DNA from: DATARR01 sp034666985 | Lineage (GTDB): Bacteria > Acidobacteriota > Thermoanaerobaculia > Multivoradales > UBA5704 | Assembly (NCBI GenBank): GCA_034666985.1 | Contig: JAXDKS010000031.1 | Location: 62,001-126,000, forward strand | Direction: 5' to 3' | DNA length: 64,000 nt | Shown: in pieces, positions 34,851 through 46,153 of the stretch | Layout: each line of letters starts with the position of its first letter | How positions within the stretch are numbered: position 1 is the stretch's first letter | Position numbers and translations under genes: made by a program | The notes under the pieces: model-generated | Database searches by the model: none | What the model saw: the letters and a program-made list of their open reading frames with translations, nothing else | What the model was told of the DNA's origin: nothing

Positions 34851-35630
34851 ATGATCGATACCTTCGCCCGCCAGATGCTCTACCCGGCGCCGCCCGTGGT
34901 CGTGCCCTCGCCCGCTCCCGCTCCCCTGGAGGAGGTGAGCCTCGGCCTCGCCACCGGCGAGCGGGCCGTGGGGTGGACCTGGGACGACCCCGGCCTGCCG
35001 CCGGGAGCGCCGCTGGTCCTCTTCTTCCACGGCAACGGCGAGAACCTGGAAACGCTGCGGTGGTCCGGCTTCTACGACGAGCTGCGGCTCCTCGGCGTGC
35101 CCTTCCTCGCCCTGGACTTCCCCGGCTATGGCCGCAGCACGGGCACGCCCTCGGAGGAGGGGCTGATGGCCACGGGCGATGCGGCCGTGGCCTGGGCGCG
35201 GGAGCTGCACCCGGAGCGTCCCTTGGTGCTGTGCGGATGGTCGCTCGGCGCGGCCGTGGCCATCGGCACGGCGGCCCGGCACCCGGAGGCGGTGAGAGGC
35301 ATGATCGCCCTTTCGCCCTGGACCACGCTGGCCGAGGTGGCGGTGGGGCTGTTCCCGGAATTTGCGGTCAAGGCCATGCTGCGGGAGCGCTACGACTCGC
35401 GGCTGGCGGCGGCCGGGGTCCGGGCGCCGGCCCTGGTGGTCCACGGCGAGCTCGACGACCTGATTCCCGTGGCGCAGGGGGAGCAGATCGCCACGCTGCT
35501 GCCGGGCCCGGCGCGGTGGGTGCCGGTGCCGCGGACCGGCCACAACGATCTGCTGGGGCGGCCCGTGGTGTGGCGGGAGATCGGGGCGTTCCTGGCGTCG
35601 CTGGCGTCGCCGGTCACCTCAGCGGGGTGA
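34851..35630 (+). CDS. Alpha/beta hydrolase
   Basis: Serine hydrolase of 259 residues. Seen: oxyanion region LFFHGNGENLETLRW, DFPGYGRSTG, nucleophile elbow GWSLGAAVA near residue 128 and acid region HGELDDLIPV. The catalytic His lies in TGHNDLL near the C-terminus. This resembles the ABHD/BAAT-like 'serine aminopeptidase S33' cytosolic hydrolases. No signal peptide. Its 3' end overlaps the decayed S41 peptidase on the other strand by 12 bases. Confidence 0.85.
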   Translation: MIDTFARQMLYPAPPVVVPSPAPAPLEEVSLGLATGERAVGWTWDDPGLPPGAPLVLFFHGNGENLETLRWSGFYDELRLLGVPFLALDFPGYGRSTGTPSEEGLMATGDAAVAWARELHPERPLVLCGWSLGAAVAIGTAARHPEAVRGMIALSPWTTLAEVAVGLFPEFAVKAMLRERYDSRLAAAGVRAPALVVHGELDDLIPVAQGEQIATLLPGPARWVPVPRTGHNDLLGRPVVWREIGAFLASLASPVTSAG

Positions 35631-36240
35631 GGCCGCCACGTCGAGCGCCCGCTCGAGCTGCGGGTCCGCCCCATCCGCATAGGGGAGAGGGGCCGGGACG
35701 GCGACGTCCGGCTGGACTCCCACGCCTTCCAGCCGCTCGCCGTCGATCCGCACGTCCTCGACTGCCAGGAAGAGCAGGGAGCCGTCCGTGAGGAGGAAGG
35801 GCTGCCCCGCGAGCACGGCGCCGGCCGTGCGCTCGCTACGATCACCGCCCGGTGGCTGCGCTGGAGGGCTCGCGCCACCATCTCCTTGCCGCTACGCGAG
35901 CCGCTATCCACCAGGACGACCAAGGGCTTGCGCCAGCTCGCGGCGTAGTCGGACCGGCTGCCGTCGCGGTCGATGCGGGTGAGCACCGGCACGGCGGGAT
36001 CGAAGAGGGCCACAAGATCGGGATTACAACCGCCCCAGCCACCCCGCAGGTCGAGGACGAGGGCCTCGGCGTCCTTGAGATCTCCGCTCAGGGCCTCCGC
36101 CAGGGCCTCGGCGCAGACGGCTCGTCGACGAAGAGGTCCTTCGGCTCCAGGAGCAGGGCGTCTGCGGCACGAGAGCGCCGGCGTTCGCGCCCGATGCCGC
36201 GGTCCGGTCCCGACACCGCGACCGAGGCTTGAGACGCCGC
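35619..36240 (-). pseudogene. Decayed S41 (C-terminal processing) peptidase
   Basis: Pieces of an S41 serine peptidase lie in three different frames. The C-terminal piece AGQPFLLTDGSLLFLAVEDV through PDVAVPAPLPYADG is in one frame (35619-35835). The catalytic piece EALVLDLRGGWGG through SRSGKEMVARALQRS (Ser/Lys region intact) is in a second. A preceding piece DALLLEPKDLFVDE is in a third, near 36130. The frame breaks fall near 35838 (a one-base loss in what should read VGERTAGA) and near 36120. The N-terminal half (PDZ or tri-helical part) is absent. This is a broken gene unless the assembly has two indels here. Confidence 0.65.
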
Positions 36241-36398
36241 ACGCGTGAAAAGACAAGGACAGCCGCCGCCCGAGGCGGCCGTCCTCAATATCGTTTACAT
36301 CGATTGTCAAAGAGCACGCCGCACCCTCGGATCCGATCCTGAGACATCGCGGCGCTGTTCACTTCAAGGCAGGTTTACGGAACACCGGCCGCCAGCGT

Positions 36399-36629
36399 CT
36401 ATTTCTCCTCTTCGAAGCTTGTCTGGCCGGCAGCGGCCGACGACCGGCCGGCTTCCGCCAGCGACTGACAGACGCCAGCCATTGACTGGCCGGCACCGGC
36501 CAACGTCTGGCCGATGTCTGTCATCGTCCGGCCGACGCCCACCGGGTCTGATTGGCGTCGGCCAGTGGCTCGCTCGGCTTCCGAGGCATTGACGAGGTTT
36601 AGGAATCGGCGTTCGATTCCACGAACCAC
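36399..36629 (-). CDS. Putative small heptad-repeat protein (21-bp repeats)
   Basis: A 76-codon frame on the minus strand starting with GTG. Its middle reads as consecutive 7-residue units: TDIGQTL, AGAGQSM, AGVCQSL, AEAGRSS, AAAGQTS, ending FEEEK. The frame has mostly G/C third positions, as real genes here do, whereas the opposite-strand frame does not. The units come from the 21-bp repeat described separately. No Shine-Dalgarno is clear. Amphipathic helix or coiled coil is possible. Coding status is uncertain and no family was recognised. Confidence 0.35.
   Translation of the reverse strand: MVRGIERRFLNLVNASEAERATGRRQSDPVGVGRTMTDIGQTLAGAGQSMAGVCQSLAEAGRSSAAAGQTSFEEEK
36423..36548. repeat. 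Six degenerate 21-bp tandem units
   Basis: Six units of exactly 21 bases start at 36423, 36444, 36465, 36486, 36507 and 36528. They share CTGGCCGGC at the start and CGGCC(A/G) in the middle, for example CTGGCCGGCACCGGCC at 36486. Divergence between units is high but the period is exact. The array lies in the spacer between the decayed S41 gene and a secreted-protein gene. A second, longer array with the same period but another consensus is at 49147-49650. Confidence 0.75.
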
Positions 36630-36811
36630 AAGAATGAGGGAGATACACAGCCCCGACGGTTTTCCGGAGTGGAACTGGGCTGAGTCGTTAAGGACTAGGC
36701 GGAGAATTCAGAACGAGGTGGGGCGACCCGGAGCCATTCAATCCCATCTCCGAGAGTTCGAAGAGCATAATATCCATGCCGGCACCTAAAACTGGCCTAA
36801 AGGAGTGCTCC

Positions 36812-37843
36812 ATGCGTCACTTAGTACTTCTCCTCCTCGCGACCGCGCTGTTGCTGGCACAGAACGTCGCACTCGCCTCTACGGACACCTTCTCGGAGTC
36901 TCACGCCCGCGCTCTCGGCCTTCTCCAGTCAGATCAGAATATCATGACCAAGGCAGGCACCCTATGCTCAGGAGGTATTCAATACGACGATGGCACATTT
37001 GAGAATGGGTATGGTTTTCAGGACACTGTTTTCGCCGGAACCTACGGCATGCGGTTTTCGTTGCCGGCGTCGACCAACCGACTCACGGCGGTCTGCATCT
37101 GTTGGCAATCCCTGGGCGGCTCCAGCCACGACTATGGCCTTCGGATATGGGCTGCAGATGGTCCGGGTGGCGCACCTGGGACCCTGCTCCAGGTTCTGCC
37201 GGCGGCCACTGCGACCGGTATCAATTCCACAGCAACGTGGGTAAGGTACGAAATCCCAAGCGGCCTTAACGTAGCGACCAACTCGATCTACGTTGCACCC
37301 ACATGGGCGGCATCCCTCTTTACAAATCGATTTCTCTGCGCCGATGAAAACGGCCCCGGGGGTAAGCCCGCCTATATTGGTGTCTACTCAGCCTCGAACA
37401 ATCCGGATATTCGGCCGACTGCGCAGATTGGAGTAACTGGCACATTTCCAGAGTACAAAGCGCTGGGGATTCGTCTCGAGGCGGAGGCAACGTCTGCTTG
37501 CGTTCCAACTCCGACGGCCTTGTGCCTCAACTCAGGCCGATTCAAGGTCGAGGCAACCTTCGACACCGGGGCGCAGAGTGGAAACGCGCAGGTGGTCAAG
37601 CTAACCGACGAGACCGGCTATTTATGGTTCTTCAACTCGGTCAACGTCGAGGTCGTCGTGAAGGTAATCAATGCCTGCTCGTTCAATCAGCGGTTCTGGG
37701 TCTACGCCGGCGGTCTCACCGATCAGGGCGTAGTGCTCACCGTCACGGACACGAGCAAAGGGACATCGAAGACCTACACTAACCCGCGTGGTCAGAAGTG
37801 GGTAACGATCACCGATAGCAGCGCGCTCGCGACGTGCCCGTGA
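36812..37843 (+). CDS. Secreted protein of unknown function, acidobacterial type
   Basis: Exported protein of 343 residues. Signal peptide HLVLLLLATALLLAQNVALAS; then a beta-rich part with DDGTFENGYGF and WVRYEIPSGLNV. A C-terminal domain of about 110 residues begins ALCLNSGRFKVEATF and includes YLWFFNSVNVEVVVKVIN and FWVYAGGLTDQGVVLTVTD. I know this C-terminal domain type from predicted secreted proteins of Thermoanaerobaculia-like acidobacteria; function is unknown. ATG at 36812 follows AAAGGAG. The gene is less GC-rich than its neighbours by eye. Confidence 0.75.
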   Translation: MRHLVLLLLATALLLAQNVALASTDTFSESHARALGLLQSDQNIMTKAGTLCSGGIQYDDGTFENGYGFQDTVFAGTYGMRFSLPASTNRLTAVCICWQSLGGSSHDYGLRIWAADGPGGAPGTLLQVLPAATATGINSTATWVRYEIPSGLNVATNSIYVAPTWAASLFTNRFLCADENGPGGKPAYIGVYSASNNPDIRPTAQIGVTGTFPEYKALGIRLEAEATSACVPTPTALCLNSGRFKVEATFDTGAQSGNAQVVKLTDETGYLWFFNSVNVEVVVKVINACSFNQRFWVYAGGLTDQGVVLTVTDTSKGTSKTYTNPRGQKWVTITDSSALATCP

Positions 37844-38091
37844 GCCCCCGAGCAGGAGATGGCCCGTTCAACGGCACTGAAGCTTGAGGTGCTGCGGGCC
37901 CACCCCGTAAGGGGAACTTGATGGAGGTGCGGGCTTGGGAGGTCGGAAGAAGGGAAGGCCGTCCTGTAAAAGGGGCGGATACTGGTACGGCACCAGGAGA
38001 GGCTTTCTGCGGTAAGGGATCGTCACCCCCGGCCGAGTCGGTCGCCCTCGGCGCGGTCGCTTCAGGATTGTTTGGAATTCGGATGTGCAGC

Positions 38092-38871
38092 TCACGCCCG
38101 GAGGGCGGCGAGGATTTCAACCGTAGTGGCGAGGGCCGCCTGGCGGAGGGCGGATTCGAGGACGGCGGGGTCGTCGGAGCTGGCGAGGGCAGTCCGCAGG
38201 TCGTCGTCCACCGCGAGGCCGCGGGCAGTGAAAACCGCAACGATCGCCTTCCGCAAGCCCTGGATCTCTCCCTCGGCACGGACGTCATCCAGGCTGGCGT
38301 AGCCCTCACGCTGGAGGAGATTGCGGAAAATCACCCGGCGCGCCGCCTCGCGATCGTAGAGGGCCTCCACCGGCACTGGATTGGCGAGGATTCCTGGCGC
38401 TTCGAGCATCTCACCGGGATTCGCGATGCGCATCTTCTGGCCCGGCTGGTGCACCTCCACCCGCCGTGGACCGGTCAGCCGCACCACCCAGGCATAGCGG
38501 GTGCCGGCGGCAAAGAGCTCCTGAATCTTGATTCGCAGCTCGGCTTCGTCTTGGCCGGTGTCGGCGTACTCGACCGCCAAGGGAGGTGCGCCCTGCACCC
38601 AACCCGGCTGATCGGGCATCTCACCGACGGAGAGATCCGGGGCGCGGAGGATTTCCGGGGACGGGGAAAAACCGATGTCGACGCCCACGTCCTGGACCGC
38701 GGGATCGCTCGCGAGCACTCCGTCTCCAACGCTCGTTGCCTTTCCTCCCCGGCTCCCTGTAGGCAGGCAATGAACGGGATGGCCGTTGGACAGCTCATAG
38801 GGGTCGCCGGAGCGGAGCTGGTCGGCACGGAACGGCCCCTGAGACCCGGAGTGAAGCGGGCTCTTCTTCAT
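38092..38871 (-). CDS. Uma2 family protein (PD-(D/E)XK fold)
   Basis: Protein of 259 residues, Uma2-type. Signature: RAPDLSVGEMP (Asp) near residue 76, then LAVEYADTGQDEAELRIKIQELFAAGTRYAWVVR, i.e. E-x-A… K-x-x-x-x…G-x-x-x-A-W-V, split as LAVEYAD and KIQELFAAGTRYAWVV. The C-terminus (YASLDDVRAEGEIQGLRKAI) contains a helical region seen in longer Uma2/Rpn-like proteins. ATG at 38871; a GGAGG lies just downstream rather than upstream, so the start is not firmly set. Role unknown. Confidence 0.75.
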   Translation of the reverse strand: MKKSPLHSGSQGPFRADQLRSGDPYELSNGHPVHCLPTGSRGGKATSVGDGVLASDPAVQDVGVDIGFSPSPEILRAPDLSVGEMPDQPGWVQGAPPLAVEYADTGQDEAELRIKIQELFAAGTRYAWVVRLTGPRRVEVHQPGQKMRIANPGEMLEAPGILANPVPVEALYDREAARRVIFRNLLQREGYASLDDVRAEGEIQGLRKAIVAVFTARGLAVDDDLRTALASSDDPAVLESALRQAALATTVEILAALRA

Positions 38872-38920
38872 GGAGGAAGCATAGCACCCGGCGGAAGCTC
38901 CGAAGGCGACTGACAGTGCT

Positions 38921-40867
38921 CTACATCCCTCCCAGCTCCCCCAACGCCCGACGGATCTCCGGCTGGTCGGGATCGATCTCCAGGGAGCGGCGGAAGTCGC
39001 GGGCGGCGCCGGCGGGGTCGCCGAGGCAGAGGCGGGCGAGGCCGGAGGAGGCGTGGGCCAGGGGGTTGCGGGGATCATTGGCGGCGGCCACGAAATCGGC
39101 GAGAGCCTCCTGGCAGTGGTGACGCTCCAGGTGGTAGCGGCCGCGCAGGAGGTGGAGACGGGGATCGGGCCGGGCGGCGAGGGCGCGGTCGAGGAGGTGA
39201 AGGCCGCGCTCAGCCTCGCCTGTCTTGGCATAGGTCACGACGCGGCCGGCGGTGTAGTCCACTCCATCGGGCAGGCCGGCCGCCAGGGCACGGACGAGCA
39301 GGTCGTCTGAGCGGTCGAGGTCCTGGCGATGGGATTGGAGGAGGTCGCTCAGGTTCCAGAGGGCGGCGGCGCTGTCCGGATCGAGGGCCAGGGCGCGCTC
39401 GAAGGCGGTCACGGCGGCGTCCGTCTCGCCGCGCTCGCGCAGCAGCAGCCCCTCGTTGTCGTAGGAGGCCGCCGTGCGGGTGGAGCCAGCCGCGGTCTTC
39501 TCCTGCCGTGAGCCGAGGTAGCCGAGGGCTCGGAGCTTCTCGATCTCCTCCTGGCTCGCCTTCGGTCCTGCCTGTAGAGCGGGAGGAGTGGGCCTCCAGT
39601 GGCTCCGGTAATTGACGAGCACGTCCGGGGAGGCCTGGACACCCGGCAGGGGAGGGCCGGCCACGCCTCCCGAAGGTGGCATGCCGAGGAGGTCCATGAG
39701 GGTGCCGCAGATCTGGATCACGTTCCCCTTGCCCCGCTCGTCCGACGCCGGAACGCCCGGCCCCCAGACGAGATAGATCCCCTCGTCCCGGTGCCACCGC
39801 CCGGCCGTCGCGGCGGCGGCGCTGGAGAGCTGGGCGGGCCTTCCCTGCTTCCAATGGAAACCGTGGTCGGAGGCGACCATCAGCACGGCGCCGGAGGCCT
39901 CGGCGAGCTTGCGGTAGTCGCCCAGCAGGCGGTCGATCTCGGCGAAGTACAGCTCCGGCACGGGGGAGAAGCGCTGGAAGTCCTCGGGCGACACCGTCTC
40001 CTGGCGGGGCGCCGCGTAGGGGGCGAAGACGTGGCCGAGGGTGTCCGTGCCCTGGAAGTAGACGATGGCGAGGTCGGGCTTCTGCGCCGCCAGCCAGGAG
40101 GTTGCCAGGGCATGGTAGGCCCGGGTCTCGACGAGGATGCGCCGCAGCGCGCTCACCGGATGGGCGTAGGGGTCCGGCGCCGCCCGCCAGCGCTCGTACT
40201 CTTCCTTTTCGAGCCAGGGAAGATAAGCGTGGAGGGCGTCGAAGCCCACCGCCTCCTCGGTCTTCGCCAGCGTCTCCCGCGCCCAGGCCTCCTGAGCCGG
40301 CGGATAGACGACGCCGGGCGGCGGCTGGTCGCCGGCAGTGAACGAGGACAGGCGGTCCGCCACCAGCAATCCGTGCACGGGCTCAGCCGGCCAGGTGGCC
40401 CACAGTCCGAACACCGCCACGCTCTTGTCGGCTTCGGTCGCCAGGCTCCAGATCGCTGGCACCCGCCGCTCGCCGCTGGTGATGGGCTCCAGCGTCCCGG
40501 TCTCCGGATTGCGCCGGGTGAAGTCGAGGATGCCGTGATCGAGGGGGGAGGTGCCCGTCATCATCGTCGTCCACACCAGGGGCGAGAGGGGCGGATGGAT
40601 CGTGGTCAGCACCGCCGTGCGCCCCTCTTTGGCGAGAGCCGCGAGGTTGGGCATCAATCCCGCCTGCATGTAGCCGTCGAGCAGCTCCCAGTCGGCGCCG
40701 TCGAGGCCCACGAACAAGACCCGCCGGCCGTCGGCGCGCACGGCGCGGACGATCTCCGGCACGGCGGCGGGGGAGGGGACCGCGACAGCCTGCGGCGCGG
40801 GCTCCGGAGTTTTCCGGCAGGCCAAAGCGGCGAGGAGGAGGACGGCGAAAAGAAACCGGGAACGCAT
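38921..40867 (-). CDS. Alkaline-phosphatase-superfamily lipoprotein with TPR tail
   Basis: Exported lipoprotein of 648 residues (signal FLFAVLLLAALAC, lipobox LAAC-type). The main domain is type I phosphodiesterase/nucleotide pyrophosphatase-like. FVGLDGADWELLDG holds the metal Asp, and IHPPLSPLVWTTMMTGTSP is the nucleophile region, with Ser/Thr candidates only. YFQGTDTLGHVFAPY and VASDHGFHWKQGRP hold further metal ligands. TPRs follow from about residue 470 (ETDAAVTAFERALALDPDSAAALWNLSDLL). These proteins are common in acidobacteria; the substrate is unknown. The start ATG at 40867 was chosen at the signal peptide; it is divergent from the permease at 40962. Confidence 0.85.
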   Translation of the reverse strand: MRSRFLFAVLLLAALACRKTPEPAPQAVAVPSPAAVPEIVRAVRADGRRVLFVGLDGADWELLDGYMQAGLMPNLAALAKEGRTAVLTTIHPPLSPLVWTTMMTGTSPLDHGILDFTRRNPETGTLEPITSGERRVPAIWSLATEADKSVAVFGLWATWPAEPVHGLLVADRLSSFTAGDQPPPGVVYPPAQEAWARETLAKTEEAVGFDALHAYLPWLEKEEYERWRAAPDPYAHPVSALRRILVETRAYHALATSWLAAQKPDLAIVYFQGTDTLGHVFAPYAAPRQETVSPEDFQRFSPVPELYFAEIDRLLGDYRKLAEASGAVLMVASDHGFHWKQGRPAQLSSAAAATAGRWHRDEGIYLVWGPGVPASDERGKGNVIQICGTLMDLLGMPPSGGVAGPPLPGVQASPDVLVNYRSHWRPTPPALQAGPKASQEEIEKLRALGYLGSRQEKTAAGSTRTAASYDNEGLLLRERGETDAAVTAFERALALDPDSAAALWNLSDLLQSHRQDLDRSDDLLVRALAAGLPDGVDYTAGRVVTYAKTGEAERGLHLLDRALAARPDPRLHLLRGRYHLERHHCQEALADFVAAANDPRNPLAHASSGLARLCLGDPAGAARDFRRSLEIDPDQPEIRRALGELGGM

Positions 40868-40961
40868 GAGAAGGCACGAGCTTATACGACGAGCGAGGGC
40901 GTCCGTTGAAACACCCTGAGCATCCGCTTCGTAGTCCCCACCAGACCCGGGAGGCCTCGCC

Positions 40962-43439
<2,478 letters not shown>

Positions 43440-43449
43440 GTGCCAAGAC

Positions 43450-43680
43450 CCTCATCACCCCGGCCCTCTTCTCCCGTCCCCTCCCAACCCCCCTCACCGG
43501 GAGAAGAGGGAGAGGTTAGTCAGAAGAAGAAGCCGTAGGGTGCGCTGTGCGCACCAGGAACGGTGATGGTGCGCACAGCGCACCCTACGGCAAGACCGCT
43601 CGCAGGCGTCCCCTCTCCCGGGGAGGGGGATGGGGTGGTCGGGAGAGGGGGTAGGGGTGAGGGCGGGCGGGGGAGCCCTG
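43450..43680. repeat. Composite of inverted elements around palindrome A, copy 3
   Basis: Left: arms CCCTCTTCTCCC (43464-43475) and GGGAGAAGAGGG (43499-43510), an almost exact repeat of 23546-23587. Middle: palindrome A (43533-43590) with perfect 22-base arms beginning CCGTAGGGTGCGC. Right: GC-rich CCCTCTCCCGGGGAGGGG (43610-43627) and GGGAGAGGGGGTAGGGGTGAG to 43665. The layout mirrors 17281-17468 and fills the spacer before the GH15 gene. No coding. Confidence 0.75.
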
Positions 43681-43753
43681 GAGCTAAGTTAGCGCCTATG
43701 GGTGTGCCCCCGGCAAGCAAGTTGCACCCCTCCCCGGCCCGGAAGGAGCGCGC

Positions 43754-45598
43754 GTGGCCTATCAGCCCATCGAGAACTACGGGATCATCGGCAACATGCG
43801 GACGGTGGCACTCGTGGGCAAGCACGGGTCCATCGACTGGTACTGCTTTCCCTACTTCGACTCGCCGAGCGTCTTCGGCGCCATCCTGGACGACGCCAAG
43901 GGCGGCCGGTTCCAGATCTGCCCGCTGGGCGACGGGGTCGCCACCAAGCAGCTCTACTGGCCGGAGACCAACGTCCTGATCACCCGCTTCCTGTCGGTGG
44001 ACGGGGTGGGGGAGATCGAGGACTTCATGCCCGTGGGGCTGTCGCCGGAGGAGGGGGGGCGGGACCAGCTCGTGCGCCGCGTCCGGGTGGTGCGCGGCAC
44101 CGTCCGCTTCCGGCTGGTCTGCCATCCGGCGTTCGACTATGCCCGGGCCGGGCACGACACGGTTATCGAGCCGCGGGGTGCGTGCTTCCACGCGAAATCC
44201 TTGAGTCTCGGCCTGGCCTCGGACGTGCCCCTGACGCGGGACGACGCGGGCGTGACGGCGGAGTTCACTCTGAAGGAGGGGGAGGTGGCCTCCTTCATCC
44301 TGCGGCCGGTCGACAAGGACGGCTGCGGCGCGGCACCGTCCACGGGTGAGACCGAGGAGCTCTTCCATCGCACCGTGGCGTTCTGGCGGCGCTGGCTCGC
44401 GGCCTGCACCTACCGCGGTCGCTGGCGCGAGATGGTCCACCGCTCGGCTCTCGCCCTGAAGCTCCTCACCTTCGAGCCCACGGGGGCCATCGTGGCGGCG
44501 CCCACCTGCAGCCTGCCGGAGCACCCCGGCGGCCAGCGCAACTGGGACTACCGCTACACCTGGATCCGCGACGCGGCCTTTACCATCTACTCCCTGCTGC
44601 GCATCGGCTTGGCGGACGAGGCCACGTCCTTCATGGCCTGGCTCGACGCCCGCTGCGCCGAGGCGGACCGCAACGCCGGCCTGCAGATCGTCTACGGCAT
44701 CGACGGCCGGAGGAACCTGACCGAAACCACCCTCGACCACCTGGAGGGCTACAAGGGATCGCGGCCGGTGCGCATCGGCAACGGCGCCGTCGACCAGCTC
44801 CAGCTCGACATCTACGGCGAGCTGATGGACTCCGTCTACCTCTACAACAAGCACGTCTCGCCCATCTCCTACCAGACCTGGCTCAACCTGCGCGAGCTGC
44901 TCCACTACGTGGCGGAGAACTGGCAGCGGGAGGACGAGGGGATCTGGGAGGTGCGAGGCGGCCGCCGGCACTTCGTCTTCTCGAAGCTCATGTGCTGGGT
45001 GGCCATGGATCGCGGGCTGCGTCTGGCCGACCAGCGGGCGTTTCCCACCGACCGGGCGAAGTGGGGAGCGATCCGCGACGAGATCTTCGAGAGCCTGATG
45101 AAGAACGGCTGGAGCGAGAAGCGCCAGGCTTTCGTCCAGTTCTACGGCAGCGACTGGCTCGACGCCTCGTGCCTGCTGATGCCCCTGGTCTTCTTCCTCG
45201 CCCCCAGCGATCCGCTGACGCTCAAGACCCTGGACGCGGTCCGCAAGCCGCCGGACCAGGGCGGCCTCGTCTCCGACGGTCTGGTCTACCGCTACAACGC
45301 CGTCCACGGCATCGACGGCATCCAGGGCGACGAGGGGACGTTCAACGTCTGCACCTTCTGGCTGGTCGACGCCCTGACGCGGGCCGGCAATCGCGATCCC
45401 AAGCTGCTCGACGAGGCCCGCCTCATCTTCGAGCGCGTCCTCGGCTACGCCAACCACCTGGGGCTCTACGCCGAGGAGACGGGCCTGCGCGGCGAGGCCC
45501 TGGGCAACTTCCCCCAGGCCTTCACCCACCTCGCCGTGATCAGCGCTGCCTACAACCTCGACCGGGCGCTGGGCAAGGAGCGGGACGAGGGGCTGTAG
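43754..45598 (+). CDS. GH15 glycosidase (glucoamylase/trehalase type)
   Basis: Cytoplasmic glycoside hydrolase of 614 residues, GH15 family, hydrolysing glucosidic bonds of maltooligosaccharides or trehalose with inversion. Seen: N-terminal beta-sandwich with PIENYGIIGNMRTVALVGKHGSIDWYC (short: GIIGNMRTVAL and GSIDWYCFP), the (alpha/alpha)6 barrel with RNWDYRYTWIRDAAF near residue 257, and MCWVAMDRGLRLA. The conserved catalytic-type Glu residues appear in the YAEETGLRGEALGNFPQAFTHLA stretch near the C-terminus. No signal peptide. GTG start behind GGAAGGAG. Confidence 0.92.
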   Translation: MAYQPIENYGIIGNMRTVALVGKHGSIDWYCFPYFDSPSVFGAILDDAKGGRFQICPLGDGVATKQLYWPETNVLITRFLSVDGVGEIEDFMPVGLSPEEGGRDQLVRRVRVVRGTVRFRLVCHPAFDYARAGHDTVIEPRGACFHAKSLSLGLASDVPLTRDDAGVTAEFTLKEGEVASFILRPVDKDGCGAAPSTGETEELFHRTVAFWRRWLAACTYRGRWREMVHRSALALKLLTFEPTGAIVAAPTCSLPEHPGGQRNWDYRYTWIRDAAFTIYSLLRIGLADEATSFMAWLDARCAEADRNAGLQIVYGIDGRRNLTETTLDHLEGYKGSRPVRIGNGAVDQLQLDIYGELMDSVYLYNKHVSPISYQTWLNLRELLHYVAENWQREDEGIWEVRGGRRHFVFSKLMCWVAMDRGLRLADQRAFPTDRAKWGAIRDEIFESLMKNGWSEKRQAFVQFYGSDWLDASCLLMPLVFFLAPSDPLTLKTLDAVRKPPDQGGLVSDGLVYRYNAVHGIDGIQGDEGTFNVCTFWLVDALTRAGNRDPKLLDEARLIFERVLGYANHLGLYAEETGLRGEALGNFPQAFTHLAVISAAYNLDRALGKERDEGL

Positions 45599-45613
45599 GA
45601 GGCTTCTTGCTCT

Positions 45614-46153
45614 CTACGGCGCCAGCGTCAGCGGATCCCCCGTGCGGTGGTCCTCGATCTGGGCGCGCAGGAACTCGTGGACGGCCTTCAGGGCTTGCGG
45701 GTCGGCGGTGATGATCCGCACCCGGCCGCCCTGCTCCGTCTCCTCGTAGCGATAGGAGATGGCTGCCTTGAGGCGGGTCATCTCCGGGATTCCGGGGAGG
45801 GTTCGGTCGTGGACCTTTCCGGGCATGCCGAAGTCGCCACTCGCGAACGCTGCAGCCACCTGGGCGAGATGGCCGCGGATCTGGGAGAGGCTCTCCACAT
45901 CCTTGGGATCATTGGCCTCCACCTGGATGGCGCCGCCGTCGCTGGCGAGGAGGAAGTGATGGGTGGTGCGGGCGTGCTCGAAACCCATCACTGCGTCGCC
46001 CCGCTGGTCGACGGCGGTGTCGTGGTCGTGGGCGTGGTCGTGGGCGGCGGCCATGTGCTGGGCGTGCAGCGGACAGGGGTTGGCGTCGGATTGGGCCACG
46101 AGGGGGACCGCGGCAGTGCAGGTCAGGAGGGTCGCCATCAGAATGGTTCTCAT
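45614..46153 (-). CDS. Exported His-rich protein, possible metal binding
   Basis: Exported protein of 179 residues: signal (ILMATLLTCTAAVPLVA), then a His/Asp-rich stretch (HAQHMAAAHDHAHDHD) and a compact domain (VMGFEHARTTHHFLLASDGGAIQVEAND) to the end. The ATG overlaps the stop of the merR gene (ATGA), so the two are co-translated. No family name was recognised; a periplasmic metal-binding role is inferred from the His cluster and the MerR partner. Confidence 0.7.
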   Translation of the reverse strand: MRTILMATLLTCTAAVPLVAQSDANPCPLHAQHMAAAHDHAHDHDTAVDQRGDAVMGFEHARTTHHFLLASDGGAIQVEANDPKDVESLSQIRGHLAQVAAAFASGDFGMPGKVHDRTLPGIPEMTRLKAAISYRYEETEQGGRVRIITADPQALKAVHEFLRAQIEDHRTGDPLTLAP

